Of a DNA stretch of 48,141 nucleotides, positions 1 through 8,374 are shown one piece after another. The notes beneath the pieces are model-generated. The model ran no database searches. It was not told the origin of the DNA and saw only the letters and a list, made by a program, of their open reading frames with translations. Position numbers and translations under genes: made by a program. Source of the stretch: a virus; the IMG/VR virus record IMGVR_UViG_3300021138_001874, positions 1 to 48,141 of that record; one strand, 5' to 3'. Numbering within the stretch: position 1 is the stretch's first letter; every line of letters begins with the position of its first letter.

Positions 1-696
1 CGCCCTTGTAGTTTCAACGCCAATTGCTGTAGTTGTAGCAGTAGATACAGGTTTTGCTAAATCAGACGTGTTATTAACATTACCCAACCCAACCATGGCG
101 GCAGTAATGCCAGATACTGTGCCTGTAAATGTTGGTGACGCTAAAGGTGCTTTCAAAGAAACAGCAGTAGTCAAAGCCGCAGCAGCAGACTCATCAGAAG
201 AAAGCTGTGTAGCGATCTCAACTAATGTGTCTAAAGCAGCAGGAGCTGCGCCGACAACAGCTTGGATCTTGGCGTCAGTTTCGGTTTTAGTATAGGTAGT
301 CGCCTGTGGCGCTAATAGTGCCTCAGCTGCTTGGGCTCTTGATGTTTCAACAGCAATCGCTGCAGCAGTAGCAGTAGAGACAGGCTTAGCAGTATCGGAC
401 GTATTGTTGACATTACCTAAGCCTACCATTGCTGCAGTAACACCGCTAACAGTACCGGTAAATGTTGGTGACGCCAAAGGAGCCTTTAATGCTTCAGCCG
501 CTGTTGCTCTACTTGTTTCTGCAGAAACACTGGCAGCAACTACAGCTACATTAGCGTCTACCTGTGTTTTTGTATAAGTATTCGCTTGAGATGCAGCCGC
601 ATCTGCAGTAGCTTGCAAATTAGTAAGGTTGCTATCCATTTCAGTAAAAGATAAACGGCTTCCCTTTGATGCTCTTGTTACAATTGTTGTACTCAT
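1..696 (-). CDS. Tail fibre protein, C-terminal part beyond window edge
   Basis: Open frame of 232 codons with no stop before the window edge. It starts at an ATG (696) preceded by AGGAA. The protein is rich in Ala/Thr/Ser and carries two copies of a module containing SPTFTGTVSG, GLGNVNNTSD and AKPVSTAT, followed by VETSRAQAAEA-type helical linkers. These are typical of tail-fibre and collar shafts of many phages. The TYTKTETDAKI linker matches TYTKSEVDAAI at the C-terminus of the neighbouring upstream fibre. It is the last leftward gene seen and follows two other fibre genes. Its receptor-binding tip is probably outside the window. Family-level call only; no enzymatic domain is visible. Confidence 0.75.
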   Translation of the reverse strand, partial: MSTTIVTRASKGSRLSFTEMDSNLTNLQATADAAASQANTYTKTQVDANVAVVAASVSAETSRATAAEALKAPLASPTFTGTVSGVTAAMVGLGNVNNTSDTAKPVSTATAAAIAVETSRAQAAEALLAPQATTYTKTETDAKIQAVVGAAPAALDTLVEIATQLSSDESAAAALTTAVSLKAPLASPTFTGTVSGITAAMVGLGNVNNTSDLAKPVSTATTTAIGVETTRA

Positions 697-732
697 TTTA
701 TGTTCCTAAATTGATGTAAGTTATCTAAAAAA

Positions 733-2838
733 TTAATCGTATAAAGTAGCTGCAAAATCAGACAATGCCTTTGTAATTGCGGCAGCAATAGCTGCGTCAA
801 CCTCTGATTTAGTGTAAGTATTAGCTTGCTGTGAAAACAAAGCCTCAGCTGCTTCTGCTCTTGTGATTTCAGCATTCAAATCACTTCTCAACGCACTCTC
901 TACAGAAACTGCTCTGGATGTTTCTGCTGAAATAGCTGCAACAGTGGCAGTTGATACAGGCTTATTGGCATCCGAGGTGTTGTCTACATTACTTAAGCCT
1001 AGACTTGATTTAGAAACGCTAGATGTTGATGAGGCAATAGCAGCTGTCACAAATGGCTCAGTTGCCAATGCAACTTCTTGGTTTGTTTGCCCGGCAACCC
1101 ACTTACCAACAGTTTCATCCCATACCAATCTTTGCCTAGCCAAATCACCGCGATCAACATCAATACCGGCATAGCGCAACGAGACGCCAGATCCAGCCTC
1201 TCCTTTGTTTACAGTAATAATATTGTCTTTAATTGACATATTTGCCGTATTAACAAAAGTTGTTGTGCCATTAACGGAAAAGTTGCCGGCAACAGTTAAT
1301 GCACCTGATATACTTTGATCACCTTGAATGTTGACGACAGGAGCAGTCAAAACAACTTGAGTTGATGATGATATGCGCGTCATTGAGCCTTGGCCGCCAG
1401 ACTGTACAACTACATCCGCATTTTGACCGTTAGTCTGAATAATAGTGGCCGCTTGTGAATCAAGAACTGTTTCACCTGTACCACTTGTTGAAATAGTAAT
1501 GCCTTGATTTACATCAGCAGTAAAATTCATTGTTGCTGCAGTAGAACCAAGAACAGGAACGCCATTCAAATACAAAGTATTGGCATCTAAATGAAGCTCT
1601 TTAGTATAGATCGCATCAAATTTATCAGTCGGCGAACCAATATTAGACACCCCAGATACCGCAGGCATAATGTTGCCTGACACGGTTAATGTATTTACAG
1701 CAAAATTATTTGAGGAACTACCAGTAGCAGAAGCTGAAGCTGAAACAATAGCACTGGCAACCTGAGCTGATGTTTGATAACCAGCATCATTAATAAATGC
1801 AGAAACATTAACTGGAACAACAGGTATGGTCGGTTTATTTATCAAATCCAAATATGAACCAGATGTTGCAACTGTAGCTAAAGATGACGCATTAGCTTTG
1901 CCAGAGATTCCTGCAGCAATTGAGGCGCTGACATTGCTTGCGGTTTGATAATTGGCATCATTAATCAATTGACTAACAGCTGTTGGAATACTATTAGATA
2001 ATGAAGAGTTAGAAACCTGAATATTTGAAAGTATTTGAGCCTCTAATGCTGAGATCTGCGCATCAACAATAGCTGAATCAGCCTTAGTTACAAGAACAGA
2101 ATTGACAATATCTAATGCACTCTGTAATGAATTTTCAGCTATTTGTGCTCTTGTAGACTCATCAGCCAGAGCAGAAGCAGCACTAGTGCTCATTGATGAA
2201 ATAGCCGCACTTAAATCACCATCAGCATTACTAAATGCTGCAACAATTTCAGATAAACTGTCGATTGCAGAAGGATCAGCATTGCTAACCAAATTATCGA
2301 TTCTAGCGCCTAGCACTGCATCTTGAGCATCAACATATTGCGTAAATGCAACGGGATTGTTATTAATCTCTAGCACGCCAGCATTACTGGTTAACACGGC
2401 AGAGCCTAGGTTTAATTGCTGTGTTGCAGAAACAGTTGTTGAGTTTAAATATTGCATTGAGAAAAGAACAACCGTTCCCGTCATTGCCTCAGATAACTCA
2501 ATTTTTATGGTATTTAGATCAACAATAGCAATATCCGCAATCATTAAATTGTGGTTGCTGTCATAGATAAAATAAGCAAAATCTGTTGTATTAAAATTGT
2601 GGGTTACTGTCCACAACGATGAAGCAACACCTTGAACATGCAAGTAAGATGCTTGCTTAATGCCAATAGGTTGCCATGAGAAAAAACCTGAATTATTAAC
2701 AAGCTCAGTGTAAAAGTACGGAATACCGTCTTTTGTGATAAGCGTATAGGGCTCAGGGTTTAACGGAAAATCAGAAAGGTTCTTTTTCCAACGAAGTACG
2801 CCGGAAAGTTCTAAGTCACCTAAAACACGAATTGACAT
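733..2838 (-). CDS. Tail fibre protein with N-terminal beta module and helical shaft
   Basis: 701 aa, ATG with AAAGGA upstream. Residues ~1-150 hold a structured head (MSIRVLGDLELSGVLRWKK) and a beta-rich module containing LWTVTHNFN and IELSEAMTGTVVLFS, also found in two neighbouring genes. Residues ~170-270 are a helical stretch with DPSAIDSLSE and MSTSAASALA, which recurs in the 786-aa fibre. A beta-structured middle part with SVSGNI/GNFSVNGTTTF-like segments follows, then a C-terminal SNVDNTSDANKPVSTAT module and TYTKSEVDAAI. The order resembles a trimeric fibre shaft. Likely host-recognition or shaft component of the virion; the receptor is unknown. The 36-bp gap to the next fibre gene argues for co-transcription. 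Confidence 0.8.
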   Translation of the reverse strand: MSIRVLGDLELSGVLRWKKNLSDFPLNPEPYTLITKDGIPYFYTELVNNSGFFSWQPIGIKQASYLHVQGVASSLWTVTHNFNTTDFAYFIYDSNHNLMIADIAIVDLNTIKIELSEAMTGTVVLFSMQYLNSTTVSATQQLNLGSAVLTSNAGVLEINNNPVAFTQYVDAQDAVLGARIDNLVSNADPSAIDSLSEIVAAFSNADGDLSAAISSMSTSAASALADESTRAQIAENSLQSALDIVNSVLVTKADSAIVDAQISALEAQILSNIQVSNSSLSNSIPTAVSQLINDANYQTASNVSASIAAGISGKANASSLATVATSGSYLDLINKPTIPVVPVNVSAFINDAGYQTSAQVASAIVSASASATGSSSNNFAVNTLTVSGNIMPAVSGVSNIGSPTDKFDAIYTKELHLDANTLYLNGVPVLGSTAATMNFTADVNQGITISTSGTGETVLDSQAATIIQTNGQNADVVVQSGGQGSMTRISSSTQVVLTAPVVNIQGDQSISGALTVAGNFSVNGTTTFVNTANMSIKDNIITVNKGEAGSGVSLRYAGIDVDRGDLARQRLVWDETVGKWVAGQTNQEVALATEPFVTAAIASSTSSVSKSSLGLSNVDNTSDANKPVSTATVAAISAETSRAVSVESALRSDLNAEITRAEAAEALFSQQANTYTKSEVDAAIAAAITKALSDFAATLYD

Positions 2839-2856
2839 ATTTATTTCCTTTATTTA

Positions 2857-3060
2857 TTAGGATGCTGGTTTTTTAGCGCCAACATAAATTGCTTGCCCGT
2901 TAAGCGTCTTATAAATCAGCATGACCAAATGATATTGATGAGAAATAAACGTCAATTTTTCAGTATCAGTTACATCGCTCCTTAATTTAAACGTATCAAT
3001 ATTCTCCTGGATCTTCTCTAGCCATCCATATATATGATGATTTAAGTGGTGTTCTTTCAT
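2857..3060 (-). CDS. Small hypothetical protein between fibre genes
   Basis: 67 aa, His-rich at the N-terminus (MKEHHLNHHIYGW), predicted mostly helical, no recognisable motif and no membrane segment. Its ATG overlaps the stop of the upstream 68-aa gene (TAATG), so the two are probably translationally coupled. Position immediately before a fibre gene suggests a fibre chaperone or a small virion-associated protein, but this is inference from location only. Confidence 0.6.
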   Translation of the reverse strand: MKEHHLNHHIYGWLEKIQENIDTFKLRSDVTDTEKLTFISHQYHLVMLIYKTLNGQAIYVGAKKPAS

Positions 3061-3266
3061 TAATTCGCCCTTGACAAGGATTCAGCTTTTTCAAAAAACT
3101 GCTTCATAAAAATAACGTCATTTTTAAACTGCTCTCTGACTGGCTTTTTATAAAAATCAGCCTCAATGGCGTTTTCTTTGAGCGTATTAAGACACCCCTC
3201 AATATGTACTAAAGCGTCATCAAAAGTGGTTAAAGTGTCTAACCAAACATTCGGCATTTGTTTCAT
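3060..3266 (-). CDS. Small hypothetical protein
   Basis: 68 aa, charged and helical (KKPVREQFKNDVIFMKQFFEKAESL). First gene after the terminator at 3291-3324, so it should need its own promoter. A degenerate copy (7 of 9) of the late motif lies just upstream at 3276-3284. No known domain recognised. It is coupled by a one-base overlap to the following 67-aa gene. Confidence 0.55.
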   Translation of the reverse strand: MKQMPNVWLDTLTTFDDALVHIEGCLNTLKENAIEADFYKKPVREQFKNDVIFMKQFFEKAESLSRAN

Positions 3267-3290
3267 AACAGCACAGTCACAAGCACTTTT

Positions 3291-3324
3291 AAAAAAACGG
3301 TGAGCAAGTTGCCCAACCCACCGT
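3291..3324 (-). terminator. Rho-independent terminator after fibre gene
   Basis: On the minus strand ACGGTG pairs with CACCGT and is followed directly by seven T. It lies 25 bp downstream of the short reading frame that continues the 786-aa fibre, ending that transcription unit. Confidence 0.7.
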
Positions 3325-3349
3325 CTAACCTTATTTTTTGAACATTAAC

Positions 3350-3571
3350 TTATATAGTGTAGGAAATTGATCCATCGCTATACGTTGTTTTCTTTATCCA
3401 ATATGGAGACCAACTAACACTACCATTAGGATGATAGGTGTCATATTTAAGATGGAGTGCCGCTTGATCGGCAGCAGATAACCATCCTATATATACAGTC
3501 TCCACAGAGACCGCTGTTTTTGTTACAACAGGTGGAATTACCACCGGCGCTGTTACTACAGCGGGACTTGT
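3350..3571 (-). other. In-frame continuation of the 786-aa fibre beyond its TAA stop
   Basis: The frame of the fibre gene continues after its TAA (3572-3574) for 73 more codons. Directly after the stop it reads TSPAVVTAPVVIPPVV, a Pro/Val linker, then a compact domain with VETVYIGWLSAADQAALHLKYD and PYWIKKTTYSDGSISYTI. A GTG at 3544 could start a 64-aa protein, but no Shine-Dalgarno precedes it and the linker coding clearly begins before it. I therefore see it either as a C-terminal fibre domain cut off by a nonsense mutation or as a readthrough extension. The domain itself is unrecognised. The terminator follows 25 bp downstream. Confidence 0.55.
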
Positions 3572-5932
3572 TTAAATAGATTTTATTGCTTGTACAGCAA
3601 CCTTAACTTTTGAAGCATCTGATAAATAAACAGTCAATGTATTGCCATTAGTCTCTTCAACGCAAACGATGTCATTTCTATAAACGCCATCTGCGCCTTG
3701 AGTAAGTACAGTAAAGTCTACAAAATCAGCATTTAGGTTATGAGCAACAACGTGAGTAGTTGCAGAAACACCTGACTGGAATGTAAAGATGTTTGCATTG
3801 ATGTCAGAACGGATCTGAGTATCAGCAGCAGTACGTGCCGCAACCTCATTAGACAAACCAGTTGTCAAAGTTGCCTCAGCAGCAGTTGCTCTGGTAACTT
3901 CGTTATTGATTTCGTTAGTCAAAGCCAAGCTAGCCGCTTGCAACGCAGCTGTTTCATTTGCAGCCAAGCCATCAGCGTAAGTTTGCGCTGCTGCTTGAGC
4001 CGCACTAGCTTTAGCTGTTGCATCAGCCGCAGCTGCTGCTTGTACAGAAGCTTCTGCAGTCGTTGCTCTAACTACTTCTGCTGCAAGATCAGACTTAACT
4101 TGTAAAGCTAATGCATCTACTTCATTAACCGCAGCTACTAAAGTAGTTTTAGCATTAGTTGCTAAAGTAGTTAGGTCGCCAATTTTGCCGTTAACTTGAC
4201 CCTCAACAGTCGTTACGCGAGTGTCTAAAGCAGAGTCGACAGCAATACGAGCAGATGTCTCAGAAGCCAAATCAGATGATAATTGGCTTTCAGATGCTTG
4301 AGCGCGAGTAACTTCAGATGTCAAGCCAGTAGTTAAAACACCTTCTGCAGCTGTTGCACGAGTTGTTTCAGCGGAAATTGCATTAGAATTAGCTAAGTCG
4401 CCAGCAGTACGATCAAGAACTTCTTGAGCTAAAGCCGCAGTTAAAATACCTTCAGCTGCAGTCGCACGAATCACTTCTGCATTTACACTGCCTTGTAGTG
4501 TAGCTTCTTCAGCTTTAGCGCGAGCTACTTCAGCAGCAAGTGCAGAAGCCGCGCTTGTAGACATCGTATTGATTGACGCCAATAAGTCAGCATCGTCTTT
4601 GTTGATTAAAGACAATAACTCAGAAATAGAATCAATTGCGGCAGGATCAGTATTAGAAATAACATTATCAATACGTTGACCTAACGCAGATTCAGCTGCA
4701 GTTGCACGAATAACTTCAGCATTTAAGCCAGTAGTTAAGACGCCTTCCGCTGCAGTAGCTCTAGTTACTTCCGCAGATAAGTCAGAAGTTAATTTGGCTT
4801 CCGCACCTTGTGCGCGTGAAGTTTCAGCAGCCAAATTACTTGTTAATGTATTTTCAGCAGATTGAGCGCGCGATACTTCAGTAGAAATGCTTGCAGATAA
4901 GCCAGCTTCAGCAGTTGTTGCACGTTGAGCTTCAGCAGTTAAGTTAGAAGTAATTGCAGACTCAGCTGATTGAGCGCGAGCAACTTCAGCAGACAGATTA
5001 GTTGTTAGCTGGTTTTCAGCGCCTTGAGCACGCGAAGTCTCAGAAGCAATCTCAGCAGATAAATTGCTTTCAGCAGCTTGAGCGCGAGTTGATTCAGATG
5101 CAACGGCAGCAGTTAAACCAGCCTCAGCAGCTGTTGCGCGAGTTACTTCATTAGATAAATCTAAAGCAACTTGGTTTTCAGCAGCTGTAGCGCGAGCAAC
5201 TTCTGCGTTTAATGAATTTGTTGCAGCAGTAATAGCTGACGAACGATCAGCAATCTCTTTATTTAAGTTAGATTGCAGAGTGTTATCATTAGCTAAACGA
5301 GTAGCAGCCTCAGCATCAAGATTATTTTGAAGAGTATTTTCAGCGCCAGTTGCACGAGAAACCTCTGCAGCCAAACCTGATTCAAGATTTGTTGCGCGAC
5401 CTTCTAATGAAGTAGCGCGAGAATCTAATGCGCTTTCAGCAGATATAGCGCGTGATTCTTCGGTGTTGATAGCAACTTGCAAAACGCTTTCTTCATTAGA
5501 AGCGCGAGCAACTTCAGCAGCCAAAGCAGCCGATAAGCCATCAACTTCAACTTGCAAATCAGCTTTTGCCTGGGCAATATCATTTAAGATTGTAGTAACA
5601 AAATTAGGATCGTTAGCAATTGCTTGAGCAAGTTCACGCAAAGTATCTAATAATGCAGGAGCTGCATCTACTAACTGAGCAATTTTTGTATCAGTATATG
5701 ACTCAGCTGATGCCAATGCGCTAGCAACATCAGAATCAAGAATAAATGCGCGTATAATTACCGCACCATTTGCATCTAATGATGAATATTTAAAATTTCT
5801 TTCAGCTGTATTAAACCAGACTCTACCAGGCTGAGCGGGAACTGGATCAGCTGCCAAACGCTCTACGTTAAGATTTTCGATCCAGCTATTATTAGCAAGG
5901 TTAATGCCGTGAATTCTTGGAAATTGTGCCAT
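3572..5932 (-). CDS. Repetitive helical tail fibre protein
   Basis: 786 aa. Residues ~1-60 are a conserved fibre head (MAQFPRIHGINLANNSWIEN, then AQPGRVWFNTAERNFKYSS). Residues ~70-700 consist mainly of an 18-residue repeat of the form LxAEVxRAxxAExxLxxx, at least fifteen copies, interrupted by a DPAAIDSISE/MSTSAASALA module shared with the 701-aa fibre. Eighteen residues equal five alpha-helical turns, so a long straight coiled-coil rod is expected. The C-terminus (FQSGVSATTHVVAHN to VKVAVQAIKSI) is a beta module shared with neighbours. Extended, fibre-like virion protein; the repeats invite recombination. Translation stops at TAA but the frame stays open beyond it. Confidence 0.85.
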   Translation of the reverse strand: MAQFPRIHGINLANNSWIENLNVERLAADPVPAQPGRVWFNTAERNFKYSSLDANGAVIIRAFILDSDVASALASAESYTDTKIAQLVDAAPALLDTLRELAQAIANDPNFVTTILNDIAQAKADLQVEVDGLSAALAAEVARASNEESVLQVAINTEESRAISAESALDSRATSLEGRATNLESGLAAEVSRATGAENTLQNNLDAEAATRLANDNTLQSNLNKEIADRSSAITAATNSLNAEVARATAAENQVALDLSNEVTRATAAEAGLTAAVASESTRAQAAESNLSAEIASETSRAQGAENQLTTNLSAEVARAQSAESAITSNLTAEAQRATTAEAGLSASISTEVSRAQSAENTLTSNLAAETSRAQGAEAKLTSDLSAEVTRATAAEGVLTTGLNAEVIRATAAESALGQRIDNVISNTDPAAIDSISELLSLINKDDADLLASINTMSTSAASALAAEVARAKAEEATLQGSVNAEVIRATAAEGILTAALAQEVLDRTAGDLANSNAISAETTRATAAEGVLTTGLTSEVTRAQASESQLSSDLASETSARIAVDSALDTRVTTVEGQVNGKIGDLTTLATNAKTTLVAAVNEVDALALQVKSDLAAEVVRATTAEASVQAAAAADATAKASAAQAAAQTYADGLAANETAALQAASLALTNEINNEVTRATAAEATLTTGLSNEVAARTAADTQIRSDINANIFTFQSGVSATTHVVAHNLNADFVDFTVLTQGADGVYRNDIVCVEETNGNTLTVYLSDASKVKVAVQAIKSI

Positions 5933-5936
5933 TTTT

Positions 5937-6137
5937 TTATCTCTTTAAAAATTTGCGAAGGTTAATAAGTTCTTGATCCACTCGGCGACAACAGCTATTG
6001 CTGTGCTCCACTCTCCACTGGCCTAATGATTTATCGCTCTCGAAAACAAACGATCCGCTCTCAAAGCCTAAAAATTCTGCGCCATTACTTTTTATAAATG
6101 CAGCAAGGTGTAACTCCTTACATGAAAACTTATCCAT
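5937..6137 (-). CDS. DUF5659-like small protein
   Basis: 66 aa beginning MDKFSCKELHLAAFIKSNG, then FLGFESGSFVFESDKSLGQW. This layout (aromatic, LAAFL, Gly turn, F.F.. strand, charged helix) matches my memory of DUF5659, a small phage-associated domain of unknown function. I chose the ATG at 6137 because GGAG lies six bases upstream; an earlier in-frame ATG at 6149 overlaps the previous stop codon. It sits four bases before the long fibre gene and is probably in one operon with it. Confidence 0.6.
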   Translation of the reverse strand: MDKFSCKELHLAAFIKSNGAEFLGFESGSFVFESDKSLGQWRVEHSNSCCRRVDQELINLRKFLKR

Positions 6138-6148
6138 TCGTCGCTCCA

Positions 6149-6439
6149 TCAGAATGTTGTATTGAAAATAACATCGACAAATCCACTTGTAGCTTCTGTT
6201 AATTCCACAACAAACGAATTGTCATCAATTATTTTTGTGGATGCCATAAACCTATATCCATCTAAATCTGTAAGCCTCTCTATAAATAAAGAGGTGCCTT
6301 TATTGTGCTGAACTAGCCACTCCATAGATTCCGTAAAGGCATATCTAATTACGGAATCTCCAGGTGAGCTATAAAGCTCGACACTATCCAGGACTAGGCT
6401 TAGACCATCATCTAATACCAAGCTCTCTGTGATACTCAT
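6149..6439 (-). CDS. Small fibre-related beta protein
   Basis: 96 aa, no signal or membrane segment. The C-terminal half (MEWLVQHNKGTSLF to VVELTEATSGFVDVIF) follows the same pattern as modules in the two large fibres: W/V.V.HN, a variable middle, then a D.N.h.VeLsEA..G.V strand pair. It may be a stand-alone copy of that module, perhaps a fibre base or adaptor subunit. The start codon lies only five bases after the -10 part of a late-promoter motif (6444-6460), and no Shine-Dalgarno is evident, so a very short or absent leader is possible. Confidence 0.6.
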   Translation of the reverse strand: MSITESLVLDDGLSLVLDSVELYSSPGDSVIRYAFTESMEWLVQHNKGTSLFIERLTDLDGYRFMASTKIIDDNSFVVELTEATSGFVDVIFNTTF

Positions 6440-6443
6440 TCAT

Positions 6444-6460
6444 ATACTCTCGTCACGACC
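6444..6460 (-). promoter_or_regulatory. Late-promoter motif H
   Basis: Minus strand GGTCGTGAC followed by GAGAGTAT. It keeps the two invariant positions of the family: A four bases and T eight bases after GAC, the latter two fitting the A and T of a -10 hexamer (GAGTAT). Second of two tandem sites ahead of the tail operon. Confidence 0.6.
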
Positions 6461-6491
6461 ATTAATAGGACACTCGTTGCTTTCGATTCAC

Positions 6492-6508
6492 ATCATCGTG
6501 TCACGACC
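6492..6508 (-). promoter_or_regulatory. Late-promoter motif G
   Basis: Minus strand GGTCGTGAC followed by ACGATGAT (-10-like GATGAT). It lies between the terminator at 6511-6540 and the tandem motif H, as expected for a promoter restarting transcription for the tail genes. Confidence 0.65.
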
Positions 6509-6510
6509 AC

Positions 6511-6540
6511 GCAAAATAAAACGCCTAATAAAAATTAGGC
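6511..6540 (-). terminator. Rho-independent terminator ending the capsid operon
   Basis: GCCTAAT and ATTAGGC (6523-6540) form a 7-bp stem with a 4-base loop. On the minus strand it is followed by GTTTTATTTT. It lies just after the 83-aa gene and before the tandem late motifs. Confidence 0.75.
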
Positions 6541-6557
6541 ATTTTAAAATTTATATT

Positions 6558-6809
6558 TTATTTTTTTGCTGGTTGTGCCGATGTAACTTCATCAGCATGA
6601 ATAACGTCATCAACGCTAGGCTTTTGAGCTACTTGGGATTGTTTAGGCGTAGCTTTGCTATCTGCCAGCTTATAGCCAGCAATTGAAGAAATACGATTGG
6701 CAACATCCACTGGCAAATCTTCAGAGATCTTTCCTTCTGGATGTTGTAAAAATTTGTAACCGCTAATGACATCAGCGGCATTAGGTAAAGTGCAAATAAC
6801 TTGCGGCAT
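6558..6809 (-). CDS. Hypothetical protein downstream of capsid
   Basis: 83 aa starting MPQVICTLPNAADVISGYKF at an ATG with AGAGGAA six bases upstream; an earlier in-frame ATG (6839) has no ribosome site. The N-terminal half looks like a small globular fold with a conserved Leu-Pro-Asn-Ala segment; the C-terminal half is a Ala/Lys-rich tail (PSVDDVIHADEVTSAQPAKK). Small genes at this place after the capsid gene often encode head-completion or decoration proteins, but I recognise no family. It lies between two terminators, so it may be expressed by readthrough. Confidence 0.65.
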   Translation of the reverse strand: MPQVICTLPNAADVISGYKFLQHPEGKISEDLPVDVANRISSIAGYKLADSKATPKQSQVAQKPSVDDVIHADEVTSAQPAKK

Positions 6810-6866
6810 AACTATTCCTCTAATCCAGAACAAAGGCATTTGCCTTTATTGACTCAAATTCAGATG

Positions 6867-6905
6867 CTAAAAAAGTGCCGCTACTTATTTCACGGCACTT
6901 ATTTT
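6867..6905 (-). terminator. Terminator after major capsid gene
   Basis: AAGTGCCG and CGGCACTT form an 8-bp stem (6873-6900). On the minus strand the stem is followed by a T tract. It sits between the capsid stop codon (6926) and the next gene and could limit downstream expression relative to capsid protein. Confidence 0.75.
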
Positions 6906-6925
6906 GCGCTAACCAATCACATCAG

Positions 6926-8374
6926 TTATCCGAAAGGCTTCCATAAAGCACCTGATGGAACGATGTTTTCAATAACAACATGATGCTTGCGCTTGCCGAT
7001 TCTTAGGTAACCAAACAACAATTGCGCCCATGGCACGGTCGCTGCATTAGTTGGATACAATGGGAATTTAGTCATAGGCAAGTATTGACGCCATGTAATT
7101 GCTTGCTGGCCTGGCAACATATTCAATAAATATGCTTTTGTAGTACCTGGTATCTTGCGATTTTTGTCTACAAAAGTAGTTGTTGCGCCTGATGCAGGAA
7201 TACGGCACATCAAACGCAAATCATCAACAGCATCAGAACCATTCAATCGACCACGATAGATCGCATAACCAGTCTCAGCACCAGAAGCAGAACGAGCAAT
7301 TGTTAAAGTAACTGCATCACCAGCAGAAACAGCAATTTGATCTGTAACAACTACGGTTGACTGACCAGCAGCATTAACGCCAGCAACTGCATAATAGTAA
7401 TTGCCACCTTGGCTTGCTTTCCATTTAGAATCAGCACCGCCAGCATCTGCAACAGCAGTTACGGTAGCAGGCTTGAAAAGTGCATTTTGAGAAGCTACAG
7501 TTGGGAACTCAACTTCAAAAGGCTTTTGTTGGCGCTCATCACGGATAAATACATCAGGAATTGTTTTAATATCGCCCCATGATGTAGAAATACCTTTAAC
7601 AGGTGCGCCTAACATCAATTCTTGAGATGTGCCATTCAGTGAAACACGGAAAGCAGGATCAAGATGGGTGTTGAAATCAGATTGATTTAATTGCGACATG
7701 AACAAATGCGTTGGAGTACCAAAGTTACCAAAGCCAGTGATCAATGCTGCCGCTTGGTCAATAGCACTAATGCTATTTAATGGCTCGCCCGCTGCATCAA
7801 TAATATGCTCACTGTCGCCCAAAGAGGCGATTTGTGAATAAATACCATCAAATTCAGTTTGAACGATTGAGCTATCGCCCTCAAAACTTAAGAATTCAGC
7901 ATCAGTCAATAACTGCAAAGCACCGTTTTGCGCTTCAACTGCTTCAGCTTCTACAATTGAATTTTGCAGAGTAGAAACGAAAGATACCTCACGACGAGTC
8001 ATTAAGTATTTAACTAAGCCAACCCTACGATTGTATTGACCTTGAGCACCGGCAATAATACCTGTTTCAGAGTTAGTTGAGCCGCCCAAAAAGCCGCCAA
8101 CTCCAGACTGTTCAGTCCATTCGTCAACAGTTGCAGTAGCATTAGTTTTTGCCATCTCATTAAACAAAGCAAAATGCTTGTTTTCTTGAATGGTAGATAA
8201 CATGGTTTTCTCAAGAGACTGGATACGTAATGCACCAGCACCTTGCAATTGAGCAACATCAGAACCATAGCCAGCTTCAAGAGCTTTCTTTAGTTCACCA
8301 ACTTCACCAAATGACATTTCGCCAGAAACAGATTGCCCATTGGCGACACTGGGCAACAGAGCAGGATTTAACAT
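6926..8374 (-). CDS. Major capsid protein (HK97-like) with inserted Ig/FN3-like domain
   Basis: 482 aa; ATG after AAGGAAAATAT. The N-terminal segment (33-55) reads EAGYGSD and GALRIQSLE, also present in the upstream protease. The core has features of myo/podoviral HK97-fold capsids: FALFNEMAKTNATATVDEW, RREVSFVSTL, THLFMSQLNQSDF, and the C-terminal KFPLYPTNAATVPWAQLLFGYLRIG. Residues ~300-400 (SKWKASQGGNYYYAVAGV to ASGATTTFVD) look like an immunoglobulin/fibronectin-like beta sandwich inserted in the capsid, probably surface exposed. Gene order protease-scaffold-capsid supports the call. Confidence 0.85.
   Translation of the reverse strand: MLNPALLPSVANGQSVSGEMSFGEVGELKKALEAGYGSDVAQLQGAGALRIQSLEKTMLSTIQENKHFALFNEMAKTNATATVDEWTEQSGVGGFLGGSTNSETGIIAGAQGQYNRRVGLVKYLMTRREVSFVSTLQNSIVEAEAVEAQNGALQLLTDAEFLSFEGDSSIVQTEFDGIYSQIASLGDSEHIIDAAGEPLNSISAIDQAAALITGFGNFGTPTHLFMSQLNQSDFNTHLDPAFRVSLNGTSQELMLGAPVKGISTSWGDIKTIPDVFIRDERQQKPFEVEFPTVASQNALFKPATVTAVADAGGADSKWKASQGGNYYYAVAGVNAAGQSTVVVTDQIAVSAGDAVTLTIARSASGAETGYAIYRGRLNGSDAVDDLRLMCRIPASGATTTFVDKNRKIPGTTKAYLLNMLPGQQAITWRQYLPMTKFPLYPTNAATVPWAQLLFGYLRIGKRKHHVVIENIVPSGALWKPFG

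Noticed and set aside
863-1174. Plus-strand frames opposite the fibre genes
   Set aside because: Low-complexity Ala/Ser antisense of repeat-rich genes; the fibre frames are clearly coding.
3572-5932. Regular DNA repeats in the fibre gene as a CRISPR array
   Set aside because: The 54-bp periodicity is a coding repeat without conserved repeat/spacer structure.
6429-6686. 85-aa plus-strand frame over the tail-operon promoter region
   Set aside because: It runs across a terminator, two late motifs and the opposite gene; no ribosome site.
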